In this document: in pieces, positions 7,428 to 15,418 of the stretch | Position numbering within the stretch: the first letter of the stretch is position 1 | Layout of the letters: each line of letters opens with the position of its first letter | NCBI RefSeq assembly: GCF_001598695.1 | Contig: NZ_BCZK01000010.1 | Coordinates: 124,001-188,000 of the forward strand | From: Klebsiella oxytoca NBRC 105695 | GTDB taxonomy: Bacteria > Pseudomonadota > Gammaproteobacteria > Enterobacterales > Enterobacteriaceae | Length of the DNA stretch: 64,000 bases | Direction: 5' to 3' | Position numbers and translations under genes: made by a program | Notes under the pieces: model-generated | What the model was told of the DNA's origin: nothing | Seen by the model: the letters and a program-made list of their open reading frames with translations, nothing else | The model's database searches: none

Positions 7428-8237
7428 ATGATGAAATATGCCGCATTTAAACTGGCAGGGGTTGCACTGTCTCTCTCTCTGGCCTGGACTTCCGCTCAGG
7501 CCGCCGCGCTGCGCGTCGCCGCCGACCCGGTGCCGCACGCCGAAATTCTTAATTATATTAAAAAAATCGATCCCAGCCTCGACCTGAAAATCGTCGAACT
7601 CACCAGCGGCGTAAACGCCAACGAGCTGTTGGCTAACGGCGACGTCGACGCCAACTACTTCCAGCACGTCCCCTATCTGAAAGATCAGGAAAAAGCGCTG
7701 GGCAAAACCTTCGCCGTCGCGGCGACCGTCCATATTGAGCCGCTGGGGATCTATTCGCGCAAGCATAAAGATTTTAAATCGCTGCCCGAGAACGCCACCG
7801 TGGCGGTACCGAATAACACCACTAACCTGAGCCGCGCGCTATTCCTGCTGCAAAATCAGGGTTTGATTAAGCTGGCGGCAAAATTCACCGACCCGGCGAC
7901 CACCCTGGCAACGCCGAAAGATATCGTGGAAAACCCGAAGCACCTGAAAATCCTTGAGATTGAATCCCCGCAGATCCCGCGGTCGCTGGATGATGTTGAT
8001 CTGGCGGTGATAAACGGCAACTACGCGCTGGAAGCCGGGCTGGTGCCGGCGAAAGACGCGCTGGGTCTGGAGAGCGCCACCAACAACCCGTACGCTAATA
8101 TTCTGGTGACAACGCCGGCGCTGGCGAACGATCCGCGCATCAAGGCGCTGGCCAAAGACCTCACCTCGCCGCAGGTCGCTGAATTTATTCGTAAGCAGTA
8201 TAACGGCTCGGTGATCCCGGTTGCCCCTCAGTCATGA
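7428..8237 (+). CDS. MetQ/NlpA-family substrate-binding protein
   Basis: A 269-residue solute-binding protein of the MetQ/NlpA family. The signal peptide ends [20 protein letters not shown] and has no lipobox cysteine, so it should be a free periplasmic protein rather than a lipoprotein like E. coli MetQ. Conserved family parts are [15 protein letters not shown] (residues 70-80) and [11 protein letters not shown] near the end. An AAGGAA site lies just before the ATGATG start. Its stop overlaps the ATPase start (ATGA). The ligand is methionine or another sulfur compound by family; the operon context with an oxygenase argues for something other than plain methionine. Confidence 0.85.
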   Translation: MMKYAAFKLAGVALSLSLAWTSAQAAALRVAADPVPHAEILNYIKKIDPSLDLKIVELTSGVNANELLANGDVDANYFQHVPYLKDQEKALGKTFAVAATVHIEPLGIYSRKHKDFKSLPENATVAVPNNTTNLSRALFLLQNQGLIKLAAKFTDPATTLATPKDIVENPKHLKILEIESPQIPRSLDDVDLAVINGNYALEAGLVPAKDALGLESATNNPYANILVTTPALANDPRIKALAKDLTSPQVAEFIRKQYNGSVIPVAPQS

Positions 8238-9025
8238 TTGAGATTGTCGGGCTGAGTAAAACCTATGCCGGAACAGGCCGACCGGCGCTAAACGATGTCT
8301 CTCTGCATGTGCCGGGCGGTGCCGTTTACGGCATCCTTGGCCGCAGCGGTGCGGGCAAAAGTACGCTGATACGCTGCCTGAATTTGCTGGAGCGGCCCAC
8401 GGCGGGCCGCATTATTGTGAACGGGAATGATATTACCCGGATGGATAAAAGCGCGCTGCGCGAATACCGGCTGCGCACCGGCATGATCTTCCAGCACTTT
8501 AATTTACTTCACGCCCGCAGCGTCGCTGATAACGTCGCGGTGCCGCTGGAGATAGCCAAAGTGCCGAAAGCGGCCCGCCAGGCTCGCGTGGCGGAACTGC
8601 TGGAGCTGGTCGGGCTGTCGGATAAAGCCGCCGCCTTCCCGTCTCAGCTTTCCGGCGGGCAAAAGCAGCGCGTGGGGATCGCCCGCGCGCTGGCCGCACG
8701 GCCGGATGTGCTGCTGTGCGATGAGGCCACCAGCGCCCTTGACCCCGAGACCACGGCCTCGGTGCTCAACCTGCTGGCGGACATCAATCAGAAGCTGAAC
8801 CTCACCATCGTGCTGATCACCCACGAGCTGGAAGTGGTGAAAACCCTCTGCGACCACGCGGCGCTGCTGGAGCACGGTGAGATTATTGAAAGCGGCAGAA
8901 TTGCCGATTTGCTGGTGGCGCCATGGTCGCGGCTAAGGCAGTCGCTGCTGCACGACCCGCAGGCGGAGCGGGACTTCCTCGCTCGCCACGGTTTACACGG
9001 GAGGCCCTTATGCGGAGTAGCATGA
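8234..9025 (+). CDS. MetN-like ABC transporter ATP-binding protein
   Basis: A 263-residue ATPase with Walker [10 protein letters not shown] (residues 36-44), signature LSGGQKQR, Walker [13 protein letters not shown] and H-loop [21 protein letters not shown] is characteristic of MetN. MetN of E. coli is about 343 residues because of a C-terminal ACT-like regulatory domain that binds methionine; here the protein stops soon after the nucleotide-binding domain, so that feedback domain is absent. It overlaps the binding-protein gene by four bases and the permease start by four bases, a tightly coupled operon. Confidence 0.88.
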   Translation: MIEIVGLSKTYAGTGRPALNDVSLHVPGGAVYGILGRSGAGKSTLIRCLNLLERPTAGRIIVNGNDITRMDKSALREYRLRTGMIFQHFNLLHARSVADNVAVPLEIAKVPKAARQARVAELLELVGLSDKAAAFPSQLSGGQKQRVGIARALAARPDVLLCDEATSALDPETTASVLNLLADINQKLNLTIVLITHELEVVKTLCDHAALLEHGEIIESGRIADLLVAPWSRLRQSLLHDPQAERDFLARHGLHGRPLCGVA

Positions 9026-9681
9026 GTTGGGAAGATCTCTGGCCGCTGTTGTTTCAGGGCACGCTGGATACCGTTTATATGGTTAGCCTGGCAGCGCTGT
9101 TTACCGTGCTGCTCGGGCTGCCAACCGGCGTGCTGCTGTTTATTTCACGGCGTCAGGGTCTGGCGCCAATGCCGAAGCTCAACGCCATCCTCGGCGCAAT
9201 CATCAACTTTGGTCGTTCGCTGCCGTTTATCGTGCTGCTGATCGCGCTGATTCCGTTCACCCGGTTGATTATCGGCACCACCCTCGGCAGTACCGCCGCG
9301 GTGGTTCCGGTCACCATTGGCGCCTTTCCGTTCTTTGCGCGGCTGACTGAAAATGCGCTGGATGAAGTGGACTACGGGCGTATCGAGGCGATTTTATCGA
9401 TGGGCGGCAATATCTGGCACGTCATCTTTAAATCGCTGCTGCCGGAAGCGCTGCCGACCCTGCTGGCAGGCATCACGCTGACCATCGTCATGCTGATCGG
9501 CTTCTCTTCGATGGCGGGCGTGATTGGCGGCGGCGGACTGGGCGATCTGGCTATCCGTTACGGCTATCAGCGCTTTAATAACGAGGTGATGGTCGGCACG
9601 GTGCTCATTCTGGTCGCGCTGGTACAGGGGGTGCAGATGGCCGGCGACCGTCTGGTTCGCGGCCTCGCCCACCGCCGTTAA
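9022..9681 (+). CDS. MetI-like ABC transporter permease
   Basis: A permease of the MetI family with about five membrane spans. [19 protein letters not shown] and the [15 protein letters not shown] ending are close to MetI. I favour the ATG at 9022 ([11 protein letters not shown], 219 residues), which has a GGAG site and shares ATGA with the stop of the ATPase gene; the ATG at 9010, with GGGAGG upstream, would add four residues. MetI of E. coli is 217 residues. It completes a three-gene importer that follows the dioxygenase. Confidence 0.87.
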   Translation: MSWEDLWPLLFQGTLDTVYMVSLAALFTVLLGLPTGVLLFISRRQGLAPMPKLNAILGAIINFGRSLPFIVLLIALIPFTRLIIGTTLGSTAAVVPVTIGAFPFFARLTENALDEVDYGRIEAILSMGGNIWHVIFKSLLPEALPTLLAGITLTIVMLIGFSSMAGVIGGGGLGDLAIRYGYQRFNNEVMVGTVLILVALVQGVQMAGDRLVRGLAHRR

Positions 9682-9687
9682 CGATGA

Positions 9688-9710
9688 GCGGATGGCCGCG
9701 CGCCATCCGC
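9688..9710. terminator. Hairpin between convergent metI-like and nitronate monooxygenase genes
   Basis: Perfect 8-bp arms GCGGATGG and CCATCCGC flank a 7-base loop in the 31-base gap between two convergent genes. On the minus strand it is preceded by GGGTTTTAATC rather than followed by a clean T tract, so it may be a weak or Rho-assisted terminator. Confidence 0.4.
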
Positions 9711-9712
9711 GA

Positions 9713-10759
9713 TTAAAACCCGCTTTCGCTCACCAGCTTTCGTATCAGCTCCGCTGCCGGCAACTCGCGAATCAGGCTAACGCCCTGTCCGGCCCAGTGG
9801 GCGCCGAATTGACGATTTCCCTGCGCTTTTGCCGCCGATGCCAGCGCTTTACCGGCATCATAAGCTACGGGATAAGCCGGAACGAGATGCGGATCGTTTA
9901 TTTCACGCCAGCCGTTAACCAGACATCTTGCCGGACGTCCGGAGATCGCCGAGGTTAAAACCGTTAGCCCGTCAGGCGCGCCTTTGATGGCCTCACGATA
10001 GCCGGCATCCGTGGACGATTCCGGGCAGAGCAGAAACGCCGTTCCCAGCTGCGCGCCGTCTGCGCCCAGGTTCATTACGCAGTTGATTCCTGCGCCGTCC
10101 ATGATGCCGCCTGCCGCAATAATCGGTAGATCAGTATGCCGTCTCATCGCCTGAATCAGGGTAAAGGTGCTCATCCGTCCGTCTGGCCCCAGGGGGTCAA
10201 AGATGCCGCGATGGCCGCCAGCCTCGTAGCCCTGGGCAACCACTATATCGACTCCCTGCGCCTCGGCCAGCAACGCCTCTGCCACGCTGGTCGCACTCGC
10301 TAGGGTAACGATACCCTTATCCCGCAGTCGGCGAAGCGTTTCACGATCCGGCACGCCAAAATGGAAGCTCACCGCCGCCGGGGCAAGATCGAGCAGCAGC
10401 TCGGCCATTCGCGGCTGCTGATTAAAACTGAGATAGATTTCCGCCAGCGTCTCCGGCGGATGGCTGGCGAAGCGGGCAAATTCCGGGCGCAGCCGAGCCA
10501 GCCACCCGGCTTCACGCTGCCGATCCCTTACCGCTGGTGCGTGGCAAAACAGGTTGACGTTAAACGGACGGCTGGTTAAGCGACGGGTCTGGTTAATCAG
10601 CGCCTCAGCCTGCTCTATGGTTGACGACCCCAGCCCCAGCGAGCCGAGCGCGCCGGCGCCGCTGACCGCTGCCGCCAGTTCCGGCGTCGACACGCCAGCC
10701 ATCGGCGCCTGAATAATGGGATAATCAATAGCAAGCTGCTGCGTCAGCCGGTTTTTCAT
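9713..10759 (-). CDS. Nitronate monooxygenase (2-nitropropane dioxygenase family)
   Basis: A 348-residue FMN-dependent TIM-barrel enzyme that oxidises alkyl nitronates. Family parts visible are PIIQAPMAGVSTPELAAAV (residues 14-32), the catalytic-His loop GYEAGGHRG (about 195-203), the FMN phosphate-binding IIAAGGIMDG and GADGAQLGTAFL. These identify class I nitronate monooxygenase. It lacks a signal peptide. It is divergent from a LysR regulator gene with a 91-base gap that carries two dyads, so it is probably controlled by that regulator. Its natural role may be detoxification of propionate-3-nitronate or related nitro compounds. Confidence 0.9.
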   Translation of the reverse strand: MKNRLTQQLAIDYPIIQAPMAGVSTPELAAAVSGAGALGSLGLGSSTIEQAEALINQTRRLTSRPFNVNLFCHAPAVRDRQREAGWLARLRPEFARFASHPPETLAEIYLSFNQQPRMAELLLDLAPAAVSFHFGVPDRETLRRLRDKGIVTLASATSVAEALLAEAQGVDIVVAQGYEAGGHRGIFDPLGPDGRMSTFTLIQAMRRHTDLPIIAAGGIMDGAGINCVMNLGADGAQLGTAFLLCPESSTDAGYREAIKGAPDGLTVLTSAISGRPARCLVNGWREINDPHLVPAYPVAYDAGKALASAAKAQGNRQFGAHWAGQGVSLIRELPAAELIRKLVSESGF

Positions 10760-10797
10760 GGTTTGCCCTGTTAAATTTGTGCATTCGGGCCATTAAA

Positions 10798-10812
10798 ATC
10801 TCTTTTAGAGAT
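10798..10812. promoter_or_regulatory. Dyad ATCTCT-TTT-AGAGAT in nitronate monooxygenase/lysR gap
   Basis: A perfect 6-bp inverted repeat with 3-base centre, 39-53 bases upstream of the nitronate monooxygenase start and 38-52 upstream of the lysR start. It is centred between the divergent genes and could be a regulator-binding site. Confidence 0.4.
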
Positions 10813-10824
10813 GATAAGATCAAC

Positions 10825-10847
10825 ATTATTTTCAATTTAAGAATAAA
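10825..10847. promoter_or_regulatory. Putative LysR operator next to lysR start
   Basis: ATTATTTTC-N5-AAGAATAAA ends three bases before the lysR ATG. It matches the dyad ATTATTCTC-N5-GAGAATAAT found upstream of the neighbouring YjiJ-like MFS gene at 12873-12895. The overlap with the start region, where no Shine-Dalgarno is seen, suggests autorepression. Confidence 0.5.
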
Positions 10848-10850
10848 AAT

Positions 10851-11687
10851 ATGAACCACACCACATTAGAGATTTTTAAAACGGTGGCGGAAGAGCGCAG
10901 CGTGACTCGCGCGGCAAAACTGTTGGGACGGGCGCAGTCCAATATCACCACCCGCATTCACCAGTTGGAAGAGGAGCTGGGCGTTGAGCTGTTTTCTCGC
11001 GGCAATAAAAGGATGCTTCTGTCCCCCGCCGGCGAGCATTTTTTGGGCTACGCGCTGCGAATCCTCAGCCTGGCCGAGGAGGCCAGACAGGCGTTGCACC
11101 CGGCGACGCCGGGCGGTAATCTGCGCATGGGGGCGATGGACGCCACCGCCGCAAGCCGCCTGCCGCAGCTGCTTCCCCGCTTTCATGCTCAGTGCCCGGA
11201 GGTCAAACTGACCCTTAAGACCCAGCCAACCCGGCAACTTGCTCAACAAGTCCTGGACGCCGAGCTCGATTGCGCGCTGGTGAGTCTGCCGCAGGGAGCG
11301 CCTCCGCCTGACGATCTGGAATTTGTCCCGATCTTTCAAGAACAGTTGATGCTGGTGCTTCAGGCTCACCCGCAACCTTTTCGTTTTGCCGCCTTTGCGG
11401 AGGGTTGTACCTACCGGGCGATGGGGGAAGCGTTTCTGGCGCAATCAGAGGAGGCGGAGATCGAGATCCAGGATGTCGGCTCCTACCACGCGATGCTCGC
11501 CTGCGTTGCCTCCGGCGGCTATGCCGGCATCGTGCCGCTGAGCGTGCTTGAGACCCTGACGCTGCCCGAAGCCAGCCAGCTGCAACCGGTTGGCCAGGCG
11601 ATCACCCAGCTTATCTGGCGCAAAGGCTACGCCTCCCCGGCCCTTGAGAAGATGCGCCAGCTCCTTGAATCAGCCTCCGACCTTTGA
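10851..11687 (+). CDS. LysR-family transcriptional regulator
   Basis: A 278-residue LysR regulator. The N-terminal winged helix-turn-helix covers about residues 1-60 (SVTRAAKLLGRAQSNITTRI, then LEEELGVELFSRGNKRMLLSPAG). The rest is a type 2 periplasmic-binding-like effector domain. It is divergent from the nitronate monooxygenase and convergent with the YjiJ-like MFS gene, whose end it overlaps by 18 bases. A shared dyad motif in front of this gene and of the MFS gene suggests that it controls both and itself. Among relatives the closest general look is to PtrR (YneJ), also in this window, but the effector is unknown. Confidence 0.9.
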   Translation: MNHTTLEIFKTVAEERSVTRAAKLLGRAQSNITTRIHQLEEELGVELFSRGNKRMLLSPAGEHFLGYALRILSLAEEARQALHPATPGGNLRMGAMDATAASRLPQLLPRFHAQCPEVKLTLKTQPTRQLAQQVLDAELDCALVSLPQGAPPPDDLEFVPIFQEQLMLVLQAHPQPFRFAAFAEGCTYRAMGEAFLAQSEEAEIEIQDVGSYHAMLACVASGGYAGIVPLSVLETLTLPEASQLQPVGQAITQLIWRKGYASPALEKMRQLLESASDL

Positions 11688-12857
11688 GGCTCGCCGCGCC
11701 CCCGCTGCCACCAGCGCAGCGGCAGCCAGCAGCGCTATAGCCGCCGCGCTGAGCGAAGGATTAAACGACCCGCTGCGGTCATACAGCGCCCCGGCAACCA
11801 GCGGGCCGACAATTTGCCCGATGCCGTAGGTTGCGGTCATAGCGGCAATCATATTGAACGAAACCAGATGATTCAGCCGCCGCCCCTGGGACAGCGCGAT
11901 GGTCACGGTGCCCAAAAAGGTGCACCCCACCAGCAGCGCGCTCAATATGCAAAACGGCAACGTATGGCTCCACGCCGGAAGGATCACGCCAACGGCCTGT
12001 ATCAGCAAATTAAGGGTAAACGCGCGGCGGTAGCCGAGCCTGAGGACCAGCCGATGCCAGAGAAAACAGGAGGGGACGGCGGCAAGACCGAAGATGGCCC
12101 AGATCTGCACCGGATCGATAGCGTTCAGCGAACCGCTGAGAAACAGCGGGAGATAGGTGGCGGTAATAATGTAGCCGAAGCCGGCCAGGCCATAAATCAG
12201 CAGCAGTTTCCATGCTTCGCGCACCGGCCCCTCGGCCTGCTCATGCTGTGCGGTTGCTGCGGGTTGATAAGCGATAAGGTAGTCTGCGGGGCTCAGCAAT
12301 AGACGCAGCGCGAGGATAAAAAGCACGCCGGCGCTTAGCGCGCACATCAGCCAGATCTGCTGGCTGGAGAGCGCCAGCGCCTTCCCCAGGGAGATAAATT
12401 CCGCCGACAAAAATATGCCCATTCCGACGCCCGAAAAAAGCACCGGCGCACCGTTTGGGTGCTTCATATGCTGGAGCAGCCAGAGTGAGGCGGCAATCAG
12501 CGTCACCGCGCTTAATAATCCGGCAATACCGCGAACCGTGATAATCGCCAGCGGAGAAACGAAAACCGCCAGTAAAGCCAGGCACAGTAGCGTCAATAGC
12601 GCGGAAAGCAGGCTTAGCCATCTGGCGTCCGTGGGTCTGGCTTTCGCCAGCAGCAGCGCCCCCGCCAGATAACCGGCATAGTTTGCCGAAGCGGCGAGAT
12701 TACCTTCGCGTAGCGTCAGTACCTGTTCATTAAGCATCAGCGGCAGGATCCCGGTATAGGCAAACCGGCCATAGCCCATACCGACGATCAGTACCACCGA
12801 TCCGGCCAGCGCCAGCAGAAAGGCCTTCCACTCCGGCCTGAGTTGAAAAACGTTCAC
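11670..12857 (-). CDS. YbfB/YjiJ-family MFS transporter
   Basis: The 395-residue inner-membrane carrier has about 12 hydrophobic spans and matches the YbfB/YjiJ branch of the major facilitator superfamily: GMGYGRFAYTGILPLML (residues 26-42), NYAGYLAGALLLAK and GVGMGIFLSAEF. This branch is often annotated as sugar or drug efflux but characterised substrates are few. Upstream lie three copies of the half-site ATTATTCTC, one pair arranged as a dyad. Together with the neighbouring LysR gene and the nitronate monooxygenase it may form a small detoxification regulon. Confidence 0.85.
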   Translation of the reverse strand: MNVFQLRPEWKAFLLALAGSVVLIVGMGYGRFAYTGILPLMLNEQVLTLREGNLAASANYAGYLAGALLLAKARPTDARWLSLLSALLTLLCLALLAVFVSPLAIITVRGIAGLLSAVTLIAASLWLLQHMKHPNGAPVLFSGVGMGIFLSAEFISLGKALALSSQQIWLMCALSAGVLFILALRLLLSPADYLIAYQPAATAQHEQAEGPVREAWKLLLIYGLAGFGYIITATYLPLFLSGSLNAIDPVQIWAIFGLAAVPSCFLWHRLVLRLGYRRAFTLNLLIQAVGVILPAWSHTLPFCILSALLVGCTFLGTVTIALSQGRRLNHLVSFNMIAAMTATYGIGQIVGPLVAGALYDRSGSFNPSLSAAAIALLAAAALVAAGARRASKVGG

Positions 12858-12872
12858 CCACTCCCCTCCATT

Positions 12873-12911
12873 ATTATTCTCAAAAAGAGAATAATTTTTA
12901 ATATTATTCTC
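12873..12911. promoter_or_regulatory. Triple half-site operator upstream of YjiJ-like MFS gene
   Basis: ATTATTCTC (12873-12881), its exact inverted copy GAGAATAAT (12887-12895) and a third direct copy (12903-12911) occur 16-54 bases upstream of the MFS start. The first and third copies are exactly 30 bases apart, close to three helical turns. The same dyad in a degenerate form lies at the lysR promoter. Confidence 0.6.
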
Positions 12912-13065
12912 TTTCCATTATGATTGCGGTTAACCCGACGCGCAAGCAACGCCACGCGACAACGCGCGGCCTCCAGGAGAAGAAATTTACGGCAAAGGTC
13001 GGTGGATGCTTCGGTAAGCAACGAAATGTGGGAGCGAGAAGCTGGGCATCCCTGCCCGGCAGGAT

Positions 13066-13686
13066 TTAGCGGTGGCTAAAAGCCAGCCTGGCAGCAAACA
13101 GCATAAAGAGGCCGCCGGTCGCGCGATCCATCCACCGAATGAACAGCGGCGTTTTTAATAGCCGAGCGGCAGAGCGGCTGGTCACAATCAGCGTTAATGA
13201 CCAGATTGTGCCGATCGCCACATGAATGGCGACCAGCAGGAACGTCCAGGCGATGGGCGAGTGCCCTGCCGGAATAAACTGCGGCAGGAAAGAGACGTAA
13301 AAGATCCCCATTTTCGGATTGAGCACATTCCCCATCATCCCTTTTACAAACCAGTTACTTGCCGGGGCCGCCGCCCTGTCCTGATGAACCAAATGACGAC
13401 GCGGCTTGAGAATTAACTGAATGCCCAGCCAGCATAAATAGACGGCCCCGCACCATTTGAGCAGGTCATACGCCAGTTCCGATGCCGCCAGCAGCGCCCC
13501 AAGACCGAAGGCGACTGCAGCTCCCCAGATAAAACATCCCGTATCAATACCCAACGCCGCCTGAAAGGCTTTTTTTCCGCCTTCAACGGTCGCGGTTCGT
13601 AAAATTAGCGCGGTATCCAGGCCTGGGGTAAGGGTGAGCAACAGGGCAGCAAAAGAGTAAGCAAACAGGGAATCTGCAACGGACAT
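13066..13686 (-). CDS. LysE/RhtB-family amino-acid exporter
   Basis: A 206-residue membrane protein with about six hydrophobic spans. The hallmark TPGLDTALILRTATVEGGKKAF near residues 20-41 (key: TPGxD and the GxKxxF turn) and PKMGIFYVSFLPQF are those of the LysE/RhtB family, which exports basic amino acids, homoserine, threonine or related metabolites. GGAGAGAG precedes the ATG. It is monocistronic as far as can be seen. Substrate is not predictable. Confidence 0.88.
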   Translation of the reverse strand: MSVADSLFAYSFAALLLTLTPGLDTALILRTATVEGGKKAFQAALGIDTGCFIWGAAVAFGLGALLAASELAYDLLKWCGAVYLCWLGIQLILKPRRHLVHQDRAAAPASNWFVKGMMGNVLNPKMGIFYVSFLPQFIPAGHSPIAWTFLLVAIHVAIGTIWSLTLIVTSRSAARLLKTPLFIRWMDRATGGLFMLFAARLAFSHR

Positions 13687-13801
13687 TTTCTCTCTCCGAA
13701 AGCGAAGATTCTAGATAAAACATATCCCAGTGGCAAGCGAAGAATCCCCAATCCTGACGTGCTGTTTTTCAACAATGACGGAAGTCATAGATTAATTTTT
13801 G

Positions 13802-14323
13802 CTAATCCGCGCTTACGTTAAAAAAATGGGGTCGGCGCCTGGTCATATAGGTAATCCACCAGAGAAACCAACGCCGATTTGGAATACTCATCTTTTGCGT
13901 AAAAGTATAAACTTTTCGCCGCAGATTCTTTTCATTAATGTTAAGTTCATTTGCAGCCATTCGATAATTGCTTGTTTTACATAACATACTGAAAATTCTT
14001 CGCTCATCATCTTTTAAATTATTAAGAAAGTAGCAAAATTCACACCTGTCTTGAGAGCGATACTCTCGATATAAATTAAGTTTCTTAATGATAGTTGCCA
14101 GAGAATCCTTAAGGCTAATATGGCGTTTGAGAAACATATTCTCCGCCGGAGGCGAGACGCCTACAACGATATATTTGCGGGTTAAATGGCAATAGCATTC
14201 TGACTGCAAATGCATTGCTGGCAGATAGATAAAAGATCTACCTCGATAATATTTATCAAGTTCTCGTTCCAAAGCTTTAAGGCCGTTCAGCACCAGCGGA
14301 CTCACTTCCCTTTCTTGCTGCAT
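13802..14323 (-). CDS. Fimbrial-operon HTH transcriptional regulator (LuxR-like)
   Basis: A 173-residue protein that ends the fimbrial operon, 22 bases after the adhesin gene. I start at the ATG at 14323 because AGGAAGG lies six bases upstream; the open frame extends far into the adhesin gene on the other reading frame and is not meaningful there. The C-terminal part (LKDDERRIFSMLCKTSNYRMAANELNI, key elements given) looks like a LuxR/FimW-type helix-turn-helix. The N-terminal part has several Cys and His residues (SECYCHLTRKY, DRCEFCYFL) that could bind a metal or sense redox state. The gene is AT-rich compared with its surroundings. It probably controls fimbrial expression. Confidence 0.7.
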   Translation of the reverse strand: MQQEREVSPLVLNGLKALERELDKYYRGRSFIYLPAMHLQSECYCHLTRKYIVVGVSPPAENMFLKRHISLKDSLATIIKKLNLYREYRSQDRCEFCYFLNNLKDDERRIFSMLCKTSNYRMAANELNINEKNLRRKVYTFTQKMSIPNRRWFLWWITYMTRRRPHFFNVSAD

Positions 14324-14345
14324 AACACCTTCCTGAAAAATGCTT

Positions 14346-15404
14346 TTATTTATACTGAACGGTATACAGAAGTTTACTGTTCGCCTGCCCGGCACTAACA
14401 TTGCTATCAGTCTGGATATAACGAGCATAGAGGGGAATGTTAATCGTATTGGCTCCGGCTTTATTTTCCCCAATCCATGCCAGAGAGGACCATGCCTGTT
14501 CTGACCGGGATCGGGATATCTGTACGCCAAGACCGGTGGCGCCACCGCTGTCCAGCGCCATGATGCCTCGCGAGCTGTCAACAAAACCGTTAACGGACTC
14601 CAGAGATACGGAATAATAATTATCAGGTCTGGTGGTCGTAGTGATATTGCCCGTTATATAAGAATCCGAAACGTTGTTGTAAGCATTGCGGAAAGTCGCA
14701 TCACAGGTCAGTACAATACTGGCATCCACCCACGGCGTCGTTGAGTTACCAGTGAAATCGCCGGTGGTATATTCTCCCAACCAAATATCTTTATCCTGAG
14801 CACTACAGCTGGGTACAACATAACTTACAGTGCCTCTGAAAGCCATTTTAGTAATTTGCACCGCGCTGCTGTTGAATGCACCGCTGCTGGATTCTGTTGC
14901 GTAGAAACTCACCACCGGCAGCGTCGAGGCATCTAAGACGCCGCTAATCGTAGAGTTATTTAACTTAATTAGGTTCATGTTAACTTCAGGAACCAGGACA
15001 ATATCTGCGCCAGTTGAGCCTACCTCCATGCCGCTTGAATTACTACGAGTATAATATACCCCCAGGCCGTTAATATTAGTTTTATACACCGGCGAACCAT
15101 TAACAAATACGCCGGTAGTACCGGAGGTATTTTCTATTTTATGGACCCAGTAAATCGTGCCCGTAGCGCAACGTACCGCTGCGGCATCAAAATATTTCCG
15201 CACACTCAATAAAACATTATTGTTATGGACATTAGGAGAGATCCGATTAATTGGCAACGAATACGTTTGCAGCGCAGCAGGTGCTGGCGTACTGGTTATA
15301 GTGCAGGCCGCTTGAGCATTGGGGGTGACAAAAAATAAGACGACCAGCCCCGAGAACACCCCAGCCGGGAGGCTATTTTTTTTGATAATTTTGCACATAA
15401 TCAC
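14346..15404 (-). CDS. Fimbrial tip adhesin (FimH-like position)
   Basis: A 352-residue exported protein with a signal peptide ending NAQA-ACTI. The N-terminal about 190 residues form a lectin-like receptor domain of unknown specificity; the C-terminal about 150 residues are a pilin domain ending in the donor-strand motif with a penultimate aromatic (LLYTVQYK). Paired cysteines are present in each domain. The start is a GTG at 15404, preceded by AGGG at good spacing, or an ATG two codons later. It is the last structural gene after the usher, the usual place for the tip adhesin. No major frameshift or truncation is seen. Confidence 0.85.
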   Translation of the reverse strand: MIMCKIIKKNSLPAGVFSGLVVLFFVTPNAQAACTITSTPAPAALQTYSLPINRISPNVHNNNVLLSVRKYFDAAAVRCATGTIYWVHKIENTSGTTGVFVNGSPVYKTNINGLGVYYTRSNSSGMEVGSTGADIVLVPEVNMNLIKLNNSTISGVLDASTLPVVSFYATESSSGAFNSSAVQITKMAFRGTVSYVVPSCSAQDKDIWLGEYTTGDFTGNSTTPWVDASIVLTCDATFRNAYNNVSDSYITGNITTTTRPDNYYSVSLESVNGFVDSSRGIMALDSGGATGLGVQISRSRSEQAWSSLAWIGENKAGANTINIPLYARYIQTDSNVSAGQANSKLLYTVQYK

Positions 15405-15418
15405 TTATTCCCTTTAGG

